Of a stretch of 21,485 bases of DNA, positions 7,175 to 13,790 are shown piece after piece. This stretch comes from Bacilli bacterium (GTDB lineage Bacteria > Bacillota_I > Bacilli_A > RFN20 > CAG-288), in NCBI GenBank assembly GCA_900770925.1, contig CAAGLY010000028.1, positions 1 to 21,485 on the forward strand, in the 5' to 3' direction. Below the pieces are notes generated by a model that saw only the letters and a program-made list of their open reading frames with translations, did not search any database and had not been told where the DNA came from. Made by a program: the position numbers and the translations under genes. The first letter of the stretch is position 1. Every line of letters starts with the position of its first letter.

Positions 7175-8764
7175 ATGGATTTCCTGGCTTTATTACTCGA
7201 ACACTATCACAGGACTAGCAAAGACCTTGAAGCACGTTGTGCTTTAGGGTCTTTTTCTTCCCTGTGTCTCCCTACGGGGTATAAAGGGTTCGAAGGGGTT
7301 GTTCAGCGGCTTAAGAAAGCCATTGAGAATAAGGAAAAAGCCGTTATCTACGGCGATTATGATGTGGATGGCTTAACCTCAACGGCAATTAGGAAAAGGA
7401 CGTTAGATGGCTTTGGCTTAAACGCCGGCTTCTTTATTCCCTCCCGCTATCATGAAGGCTATGGCCTGAATTCTAAACGGGTAGAGCAGTTCCGTGAAAA
7501 AGGGTATCAGCTTATTATTACGGTCGATAACGGAATATCGGCGAAGGAGAGTATTGCCTTGGCCCGGTCCTTTAATAGGGATGTTGTGGTCATTGATCAT
7601 CACGAGATTCCACCTCAGCTCCCGGATACTCCGTATATTTTTACTCAGCTGACTGACCGATTCGTTCCTTATAACTGTTCTGCTGCCTCACTTGCCTTAT
7701 TTGTCTCTTATGGCCTGACCGGGAAGTTTGATCCTTACTTTGTCACGCTGGCCGGAAGGGCTGTCTTTTCCGATGTCAGGCCGCTTATCGGCAATAACCT
7801 AATTCTGGCTAAGCAGAGGAAAAAGAGGATTAACACTTATCAGTATCCGAATCTGAGGGCATTATTAGGACCGAAGAAGAGTATTGGCTATGACGATGTG
7901 GTGTTTACCCTGGTTCCGACCCTTAACTCTCCCGGACGGGCGAGTAAGGACTCTAGGGCAACGAATAATGCCTGTCGGTTCCTTTTGGAGAATCTTGTTC
8001 CTCCTACACCGAAAAGGAAGAAGCTTGCTAGGGAACTCAGGGAACTAAACCAGCAGCGTAAGCAGAGGGTACAGGACGCAAAGTTTAAGGACGACTATAA
8101 AAGGAGCTCGGAACACGGGGCTGTCTATGTCGTTGACGGTCTTTCCGGTCTAACTGGCTTATACGCCAATAAAATCAGGCGGAAAGAGAAGAAAGCGGTC
8201 GGTGTCTTTGCCCAGGATGAGAATGATCCGGAAGTATTAATCGGTTCGTTCCGCTGTCTCTCTCCCTTTGAAATTGATCCTATGCTGAAGAAAGAAGAGA
8301 AGAAGAGGATTAACGGAGGCGGGCATCTTAAGGCTATCGGAAGGTCTATCAAGAAGAAAGATTATTTCCAGATTGCCACCGACTTTGTTTCTCTTAGGGA
8401 AAGGCAGGCCTTAAATAAGAAGAATCAGAAGGACGAAGAGGCAATTAGCATCGCCTTAGAGGATGTGAATAGGGATAACTATCATCTCCTTGAAAAATTC
8501 GAACCCTTTGGCGAGGGCTATCCCTATCCATCTTTCTCGGTAGATGTCGAACGGGAATGGGGAAAGTTATCCACCAGCGGAAAGAGCATGATCTTCTCAG
8601 TTCTTGGTTTGCAAGGAAAAGCAATCTTCACTGGAGACTTAGGTTGCCTGAATGAAAAAAGATACACTTATTACACGTTAAAAGGTAAATTGGTGTCTTC
8701 TTGCTTCCATGGTGTTTACTCCTGCTGCCTTAGGGCAGATGAAATCATTCCACATTTAGATTAG
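7175..8764 (+). CDS. recJ: Single-stranded-DNA-specific 5'-3' exonuclease RecJ
   Basis: The 529-residue DHH-family exonuclease degrades 5' ends in recombination and mismatch repair. Metal-binding motifs are intact: YGDYDVDG (59-66), TVDNGIS (116-122), VIDHHEIP (139-146), SDVMPL (with AGG as Met202) and NSPGR (251-255). The DHHA1 motif is NGGGH (380-384), and a C-terminal OB-like domain follows. AGG sits at family Met/Leu columns (residue 202; DS-AGG-AT), while the conserved Arg of PGR is CGG. The start lies 1 nt after the secDF stop and its Shine-Dalgarno falls within the last codons of secDF (AACAGGAAATAG). A terminator follows. Confidence 0.95.
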   Translation: MDFLALLLEHYHRTSKDLEARCALGSFSSLCLPTGYKGFEGVVQRLKKAIENKEKAVIYGDYDVDGLTSTAIRKRTLDGFGLNAGFFIPSRYHEGYGLNSKRVEQFREKGYQLIITVDNGISAKESIALARSFNRDVVVIDHHEIPPQLPDTPYIFTQLTDRFVPYNCSAASLALFVSYGLTGKFDPYFVTLAGRAVFSDVRPLIGNNLILAKQRKKRINTYQYPNLRALLGPKKSIGYDDVVFTLVPTLNSPGRASKDSRATNNACRFLLENLVPPTPKRKKLARELRELNQQRKQRVQDAKFKDDYKRSSEHGAVYVVDGLSGLTGLYANKIRRKEKKAVGVFAQDENDPEVLIGSFRCLSPFEIDPMLKKEEKKRINGGGHLKAIGRSIKKKDYFQIATDFVSLRERQALNKKNQKDEEAISIALEDVNRDNYHLLEKFEPFGEGYPYPSFSVDVEREWGKLSTSGKSMIFSVLGLQGKAIFTGDLGCLNEKRYTYYTLKGKLVSSCFHGVYSCCLRADEIIPHLD

Positions 8765-8768
8765 TTTC

Positions 8769-8788
8769 CTGCCCTGCTTTAAGGGCAG
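8769..8788 (+). other. Hairpin after recJ without a U-tract
   Basis: CTGCCCT (8769-8775) pairs with AGGGCAG (8782-8788) around a 6-nt loop, 4 nt after the recJ stop. It is followed by A-rich rather than T-rich sequence on both strands, so it is not a terminator by itself; it may protect the 3' end or assist the terminator 22 nt downstream. Confidence 0.5.
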
Positions 8789-8810
8789 AAAAGAAAATTG
8801 TCTAACCTTT

Positions 8811-8840
8811 AAGGAAGAAATTGTATTTCTTCCTTTTTTT
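8811..8840 (+). terminator. Rho-independent terminator of secDF-recJ
   Basis: An 11-bp perfect stem (8811-8821 with 8825-8835), loop TGT, runs into a T tract (8834-8840). Because the stem is A-rich on one arm and T-rich on the other it may work in both directions. Confidence 0.85.
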
Positions 8841-8877
8841 CGTTAATCTGGTATCAAAATCAGTGGAGAAAACAGGA

Positions 8878-9201
8878 ATGGAAAAAAGGAAAGAATACGA
8901 ACGGAAGAAAATCAAGGAATCCTATAAGGACAAAGGGGTTATCCTTGATCTCCTTCTCTCTCAGTGTTTAGTCAGCTGCGCGAGCGGGAATGCGGTTCCG
9001 ACTATCTATGGCTTTAGGCTTCAGAAAGAGAAAAACGGGAAGAATCTCTTCTATTATCTGACCTATATCAAGATTCCGGATTCCCAGTTTCTTTTTATCG
9101 GTGAGGAACTTTTCGAAGAATATGATACCTGCCTTAAGAGAAGGAAAGAGAGGGCTAGATACTTCCCTATCTACGGTTTTTCCTCTCTGAACCGGATTTA
9201 A
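8878..9201 (+). CDS. Hypothetical protein, 107 residues
   Basis: I do not recognise this protein. From the ATG at 8878 it has a charged N-terminal helix (MEKMKEYERKKIKESYKD with AGG as Met), a hydrophobic stretch around VILDLLLSQCLVSCASG, a middle segment rich in Tyr and Phe (NLFYYLTYIKI, SQFLFIGEELFEEY) and a basic end finishing YFPIYGFSSLNRI. It has no confident membrane segment or signal peptide. A longer form from a TTG at 8821 would run through the recJ terminator, so I rejected it. The ATG is preceded by a modest GGAG. It sits alone between the recJ terminator and the divIB promoter region. Codon use, including AGG, matches the neighbours. Confidence 0.65.
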   Translation: MEKRKEYERKKIKESYKDKGVILDLLLSQCLVSCASGNAVPTIYGFRLQKEKNGKNLFYYLTYIKIPDSQFLFIGEELFEEYDTCLKRRKERARYFPIYGFSSLNRI

Positions 9202-9224
9202 GCTTAACCATATAAATATTTATA

Positions 9225-9253
9225 TTTATAAATAAACATTATTGGGCTAAAAT
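9225..9253 (+). promoter_or_regulatory. Candidate promoter for the divIB-yceD operon
   Basis: The 79-nt gap before divIB is strongly A+T-rich. TTTATA (9225-9230) and TAAAAT (9248-9253) with a 17-nt spacer are the best pair. The -35 is weak, but a promoter is expected here because seven tightly spaced genes follow. Confidence 0.4.
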
Positions 9254-9255
9254 AA

Positions 9256-9275
9256 TTCCTGTAGGAATACAGGAA
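9256..9275 (+). promoter_or_regulatory. Hairpin covering the divIB ribosome-binding site
   Basis: TTCCTGTA (9256-9263), loop GGAA, TACAGGAA (9268-9275) form a perfect 8-bp stem with a GNRA-class loop. The 3' arm contains AGGAA, the only Shine-Dalgarno-like sequence before the ATG at 9281, so folding would hide the ribosome-binding site. If the upstream TAAAAT is the -10, the hairpin lies at the very 5' end of the transcript. Confidence 0.5.
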
Positions 9276-9280
9276 AAACC

Positions 9281-10267
9281 ATGGACAATAGGGACAAAGA
9301 TACCCAGAATCTAGATAGGGAAAACAAGGAAAACAGTTCTACCACGCAGTTCAGCTATAAAGAAGCAAGGGAAAACGTGAAAAAGCATCATCGTTTTACC
9401 CGCTTCCGCAAGCTTTTCTTTTCTCTTACGGCTTTTGCATCCGCACTTTATTTAGTCTTATATTTCTGCCTGCCTAGTTTCCAGGCTTCGAACAGGAAAG
9501 TTTCCGGACTGTCCCTTTTCAACCAGGAAGATATCGTTACTCTTTCCGGGAACGAAGGATTCAAGCCGGCGATTTTCTTCCAGGGCAAGACAAGCAGCAA
9601 GACGGCTATTGAAAATTCGGGCGGTCTTCTCCTTTCTCTTGACTTTGAAACCGATGGATTTGTCGTCCATGGCTTTGCTAAGGAAAACGGCCCGGTTGCC
9701 CGGATTAACGGAAAGGCCTATTTTGCCCAAGGCAAGACCTATGAGGAAAGGAAGAGCAAGCTCACTTTCCTTCCGTTAAGTCAGAAGCGAAAAGACGAAA
9801 TCGGGAAGAGAAGGGAAGCGCAGTCCTCTGTCCTTCCGGATATTTCCTTCCCTGATGGCGTCGAGGAAAACAGCCAGAACGATAAGCTTGCTATCGATTA
9901 TCTCTCCTCTCTTCCTTATGCCATCTTATCAAAAATCAGCTGCATCAAATACACTTCTTCTAAAGACTCGAACTGGAATAACCTTGCTGACTTCCTGATT
10001 GAGGATAAGGCATCAGGGAAAAACTATGTTATCTCTAACCTTCTAAGGGATAAGCTTAGCCTTTACTTCTCCAGCGAAGGAAAGTTCGATTATGTTCTCT
10101 CTAGCAGGAAAAAGTTTGCAGAAGATCAAAAGAACAACAGGGTGACCAAGAAGTTCTATAAGTCGGCGGGAGATAATTATCCGGTTGATGCTTATTTCTT
10201 CCAGTTAGTGCTCCGCAATGGAGACTCCTCTGTCGACTTAATCCAGGGTACAGACGAAAACAAGTAG
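9281..10267 (+). CDS. divIB: Cell division protein DivIB/FtsQ-like
   Basis: The 328-residue bitopic membrane protein has a charged cytoplasmic N-terminus (1-44), one membrane segment (about 45-66) and an extracytoplasmic POTRA-like domain (about 70-145) with KVSGLSLFNQEDIVTLSG, the usual start of that domain, and a VHGFAKENGPVARINGKAY stretch matching the V-E-P-A region. The rest is weakly conserved. DivIB/FtsQ scaffolds the divisome with FtsL and FtsB/DivIC. Position directly upstream of ftsA-ftsZ supports the call, since sequence similarity alone is modest. There is no internal ATG; Met is AGG. It heads a seven-gene operon, with ftsA 15 nt downstream. Confidence 0.75.
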   Translation: MDNRDKDTQNLDRENKENSSTTQFSYKEARENVKKHHRFTRFRKLFFSLTAFASALYLVLYFCLPSFQASNRKVSGLSLFNQEDIVTLSGNEGFKPAIFFQGKTSSKTAIENSGGLLLSLDFETDGFVVHGFAKENGPVARINGKAYFAQGKTYEERKSKLTFLPLSQKRKDEIGKRREAQSSVLPDISFPDGVEENSQNDKLAIDYLSSLPYAILSKISCIKYTSSKDSNWNNLADFLIEDKASGKNYVISNLLRDKLSLYFSSEGKFDYVLSSRKKFAEDQKNNRVTKKFYKSAGDNYPVDAYFFQLVLRNGDSSVDLIQGTDENK

Positions 10268-10282
10268 AAAGGAAAAGAGCTT

Positions 10283-11431
10283 ATGAATAATACCATTACC
10301 GTTATCGATATCGAAAAGAGCGGAATCTCCTTAGTCACCGGCTATCACTTCAACGAAAAGGAATACATTCTCTCTGCCAGGCATTCTAGTCCGCTAGCCG
10401 TCGATTCCCAGACCCGCTTCTTCGATAGGAAACAGCTGAAAGAAACTCTCCTTGAGAGGATGAACAAGACAAAGAGCAGCTTGGCCGACGGAAATCTCGG
10501 CGGCAGGATCCTCCTTGTCCCCTCGGAAGGCTTTGAGGCCCTGACCGAAAGGAACAGCTCCACGGCTGTTGCCGGAGACCGTGTTTCCTTCCAGGACTAT
10601 GCCAGCTGCAATCTCCGTCTCCGCCGCAGGTGTGAAGGCGAAAAGGCGAGCTTTACGGCTGTCTCTATTGTTCCTTATTCCTTCTTGGCGGACAATACTT
10701 CCTATAAGTCCTTCCCTAGCGGAATCAAAGGCCAGCTATTGACCGTCTACTCGGATGCCCAGAGGTTACCTTCGACCATCTATTCTTTCTTCCAGAAGAG
10801 GAGGACGGAAATCGGAAGGAAACCCTATCTCGCCTTCTTCTCTGCCTATGCAAGGACAGATTACAGGAATTCGACCAATGCTCCTTCCGAATATCTTGTC
10901 CTTGACCTTAACGAACAGGAATGCACCCTCTCCTATGTTTCCCATCATCGTCTGTTAAGGACACGTCCGATCGGATGCGGAATCGGAAACATCATCTATG
11001 ATGCTTCAAAGAAACTGAATATCTCCTACTCCCATTGCAAGGAACTGATCAATCTCTTCGGTATCTCAGGCCTATGTGGCTTCCCGTATCAGGGGAACGA
11101 CGTGTTCACGGCAGAGGAAAGGAAAGAGGCCTTCTCTAAGTCGCTTGAACCGATTTCCCTCTTTCTGAAGAACACCGGCTTCACCAATGTCCCTCTCTTC
11201 CTTACCGGCGAATATGGAAACTTAGTCGGCCTGAAAGAGGAACTCTCTAAACAGACAGGGCTAAGGACACAGCTCTTCTCTGCTCCTCTGATCGGAGCAA
11301 AGGATGCTTGCTATCTCCCCTGCATCGGCGCAATACGGCTCTCTTCTTACTCCTATCAGCCAACCCCTGCCGAAGGAAGCAAAACACAGCAGCAATACGA
11401 TTTAGGAAAGGAACCCTTTAAACGGGATTAA
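10283..11431 (+). CDS. ftsA: Divergent FtsA-like cell division protein
   Basis: The 382-residue protein of the actin/HSP70 fold would normally tether FtsZ to the membrane. Supporting segments are YLVLDLNEQECTLSYV (phosphate-2 region), RPIGCGIGNIIYDASKKL, where classic FtsA has VGGDHIT-like sequence, and LFLTGEYGNLVGLKEEL for the adenosine motif LTGGGA. The glycines of the phosphate-2 (DIGGGT) and adenosine motifs are largely gone, so ATP binding is doubtful. The C-terminus (ending GKEPFKRD) lacks an obvious amphipathic membrane-targeting helix. The name rests on these partial matches plus its place between divIB and ftsZ. GGAAAAGAG precedes the ATG; ftsZ starts 9 nt after the stop. Confidence 0.75.
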   Translation: MNNTITVIDIEKSGISLVTGYHFNEKEYILSARHSSPLAVDSQTRFFDRKQLKETLLERMNKTKSSLADGNLGGRILLVPSEGFEALTERNSSTAVAGDRVSFQDYASCNLRLRRRCEGEKASFTAVSIVPYSFLADNTSYKSFPSGIKGQLLTVYSDAQRLPSTIYSFFQKRRTEIGRKPYLAFFSAYARTDYRNSTNAPSEYLVLDLNEQECTLSYVSHHRLLRTRPIGCGIGNIIYDASKKLNISYSHCKELINLFGISGLCGFPYQGNDVFTAEERKEAFSKSLEPISLFLKNTGFTNVPLFLTGEYGNLVGLKEELSKQTGLRTQLFSAPLIGAKDACYLPCIGAIRLSSYSYQPTPAEGSKTQQQYDLGKEPFKRD

Positions 11432-11440
11432 CCGGAATTT

Positions 11441-12736
11441 ATGGATATTGAAACCAAGGAAGTCAAGCCCAGGGACGATATCAGGGCGAATGCGAAAATC
11501 AAAGTCATCGGTGTCGGCGGAGGCGGTGGAAACGCCGTCACCAGCAGGTATCAGAAAGGTAATCCGGAAGTCGAATACTGGGTCAGGAACACCGATGGTC
11601 AGGCTCTAAGCCGTTCCTCCTGTCCGAATAAGAGGATTTTAGGACGGAATATCACGGCCGGAAAAGGTGCCGGCGGAAACCCGGACTGCGGTGCAAGAGC
11701 AGCTACCGACAGCTACGAGGAAATCAAGAACGTCCTGAAAGGCTCCGATATGGTCTTTATCTCTGCCGGCGAAGGCGGAGGAACCGGAACCGGCGGTGCA
11801 CCGATCATTGCTAAAGCCGCGAAGGAATGCGGAGCTCTGGTTCTTGCCATTGTCACCCGGCCGTTTACCTTTGAAGGCCCACGCCGGAAAAAGGTGGCCC
11901 TTGAGGGTATTGAAACCCTGAAAAAGGCAGTTGATGCCCTGATTATTGTCTCGAACGATAAACTCAGGTTCAATAACGGAAAGAGGCCGATTGCCGAAGC
12001 CTTTAAGGCAGCCGATAAGATTCTCGGCGATGCGGTAAAGACAGTCACCGACAGGATTCTTCTCCCCGGTGTCATCAATCTTGACTTCAACGATGTCAAG
12101 TCGACCCTCTGGGGTAAGGGAGTTGCCCTGATCGGAAGGGGCGAGGGAAAAGGAAGCGGACGTGCCTTAAGGGCGGCGAAGAACGCTTTCTCTTCTCCGC
12201 TTCTCGAGTCATCTATTAAAGGTGCTCATAACAGGCTTGTCAACTTCACTAGGAGTGAAGATGTGACTCTTGAGGAGCTCAATTCCGCTAGGGAATGCAT
12301 CCTTGAAGCCTGCAATGCTAAGGATGAGGATACTGTTTCCTCTATCTTCGGTGCCCAGATTGATCCGGAACTGAAGGATACAAGGAAGGTTTCCATTATC
12401 GCTACCTCCTTTGATAAGGATTTTGATTTCTCTAAGGAATCGCTTCCTAGGCAGCGTCACTCGATTGCTACTCCTGCCATGCAGGAAGAGAAGATCGAGA
12501 CGCCTAAGGTCGAAAAGGAAATCAAGGAACAGGAAGACGAGAAGGAGAAGATCCTTCCCGATATTCTTGCTAAGTTCCGTAAGAGCCAGGCCTTAGATGA
12601 TTCCACGGAGGAAAAAACTTCTCCAATCCAGAGTGAAACGAAGGAAAGGGAGACCAAGCCGGTTGTCCCGAGGAAGGATAACGATGACGAAGATGATGAC
12701 AGGCAGGTCTTATCTGCCGATAAGAAACAGAGGTAA
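11441..12736 (+). CDS. ftsZ: Cell division GTPase FtsZ
   Basis: The 431-residue tubulin homologue forms the Z-ring. The nucleotide site has KVIGVGGGGGNAV (21-33), NTDGQAL, the tubulin signature GGGTGTG (112-118) and PFTFEG; the T7 loop is NLDFND (213-218). Residue 111, usually Met in AGMGGGTGTG, is Glu (GAA). A charged linker from about 330 contains LPDILAKFRK (372-381), resembling the conserved C-terminal peptide that binds FtsA, but about 50 acidic residues follow it. AGG lies at Met/hydrophobic columns (LIG-AGG-G, residue 233; TD-AGG-ILLPG); conserved Arg241 in GSGRAL is CGT. The final codon AGG forms part of the pheS ribosome-binding site. Confidence 0.96.
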   Translation: MDIETKEVKPRDDIRANAKIKVIGVGGGGGNAVTSRYQKGNPEVEYWVRNTDGQALSRSSCPNKRILGRNITAGKGAGGNPDCGARAATDSYEEIKNVLKGSDMVFISAGEGGGTGTGGAPIIAKAAKECGALVLAIVTRPFTFEGPRRKKVALEGIETLKKAVDALIIVSNDKLRFNNGKRPIAEAFKAADKILGDAVKTVTDRILLPGVINLDFNDVKSTLWGKGVALIGRGEGKGSGRALRAAKNAFSSPLLESSIKGAHNRLVNFTRSEDVTLEELNSARECILEACNAKDEDTVSSIFGAQIDPELKDTRKVSIIATSFDKDFDFSKESLPRQRHSIATPAMQEEKIETPKVEKEIKEQEDEKEKILPDILAKFRKSQALDDSTEEKTSPIQSETKERETKPVVPRKDNDDEDDDRQVLSADKKQR

Positions 12737-12739
12737 TCT

Positions 12740-13786
12740 ATGACACTAGAAGAATTCCAGAAAGAAAGCACGGGGTTAATCAGCGAAGCGAAAGAAGCCA
12801 TCGGCAATGTCAGCGACTTTGCTTCCCTCGATGTCTTTAAGGGAAAATACTTAGGAAAGAAGTCTAAGCTGACCGAATATTTTTCTTTAAGGCGTCAGGT
12901 CTCTCCTGAAGAGAAGAAAGCCTTCGGACAGGAACTTGGCCATTTGAAAGGCGAGCTGAATACGCTCTATTCCGATAAGGAAAACGCTCTGAAAGAGGAG
13001 AGCCTTAAGGCAAAGCTTCTCTCGGAAAAAATCGATATCACTCTTCCCGGCAACCGCTCCTTAAGCGGAAGCCGCCATCCTTTCTATGCTGTGGTAGAGG
13101 AAATCGAAGACTTCTTCCTCGATTTAGGCTATACCATCGCCTCTGGTCCGGAAGTGGAATCTGATCTCAATAACTTTGAACTGAGGAATATTCCGCTTGA
13201 CCATCCGGCCCGCGATAGGCAGGATACCTTCGTCATCGATCCTAATACCTTATTACGAAGCCATACTTCTGCTGTTCAGGCCAGAGTCAGGGCTGCCCAC
13301 AAGGGAGAAGGCCCGATTAAGATTATCTGCCCAGGCAAGGTCTACCGCCGGGACAATGATGCCACTCATTCCCATCAGTTCGGACAGATTGAGGGCTTAG
13401 TCATCGATAAGAACGTCACTTTTGCCAATCTCTTAGAGACTCTCACCCTTCTTCTCCGCCATCTATTCGGTCTTAAGCGCGAAATCCGTTTCCGCCCGAG
13501 TTTCTTCCCGTTCACGGAGCCGAGCGTCGAAGCGGATATCTCTTGCTTTAACTGCAACGGAAAAGGATGCTCCTTATGCAAGCATACCGGCTGGATTGAA
13601 ATCTTAGGATCGGGAAGGGTCAACACGAACGTCTTACGTCTTAACGGATTCGATGACAAAGTCTATAAGGGCTTTGCCTTCGGTATCGGTATCGACCGTA
13701 TTGCCAGGCTGAAGTACGGAATCGATGATATCAAGCGCTTCTATACCGATGACATCAGCTTCATCGAACAGTTCAGAAAGGAATAG
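12740..13786 (+). CDS. pheS: Phenylalanine-tRNA ligase alpha subunit
   Basis: The 348-residue catalytic subunit charges tRNA-Phe as an alpha2-beta2 tetramer with PheT. It has an N-terminal coiled coil (about 1-85) and class II motifs: motif 1 region PFYAVVEEIEDFF, motif 2 KVYRRDNDATHSHQFGQIEGL and motif 3 GFAFGIGIDRIA. Three near-invariant Met columns are AGG: residue 160 in HPARD-x-QDTF, 293 in GSG-x-VNTN and 323 in DRIA-x-LKYG. In the same gene conserved arginines use CGA (LLRSHTS), CGC/CGG (YRRD) and CGT. No internal ATG occurs, so all 13 or so non-initiator Met predicted would come from AGG. It starts 3 nt after ftsZ. Confidence 0.98.
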   Translation: MTLEEFQKESTGLISEAKEAIGNVSDFASLDVFKGKYLGKKSKLTEYFSLRRQVSPEEKKAFGQELGHLKGELNTLYSDKENALKEESLKAKLLSEKIDITLPGNRSLSGSRHPFYAVVEEIEDFFLDLGYTIASGPEVESDLNNFELRNIPLDHPARDRQDTFVIDPNTLLRSHTSAVQARVRAAHKGEGPIKIICPGKVYRRDNDATHSHQFGQIEGLVIDKNVTFANLLETLTLLLRHLFGLKREIRFRPSFFPFTEPSVEADISCFNCNGKGCSLCKHTGWIEILGSGRVNTNVLRLNGFDDKVYKGFAFGIGIDRIARLKYGIDDIKRFYTDDISFIEQFRKE

Positions 13787-13790
13787 GAAT

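Noticed and set aside
8821..8877. N-terminal extension of the 107-residue protein from a TTG
   Set aside because: It would translate through the recJ terminator hairpin and its T tract.
13725..13790. PheT starting inside pheS
   Set aside because: The family N-terminus MxxSYxxLxxFVDL matches the ATG at 13791, which has its own ribosome-binding site.
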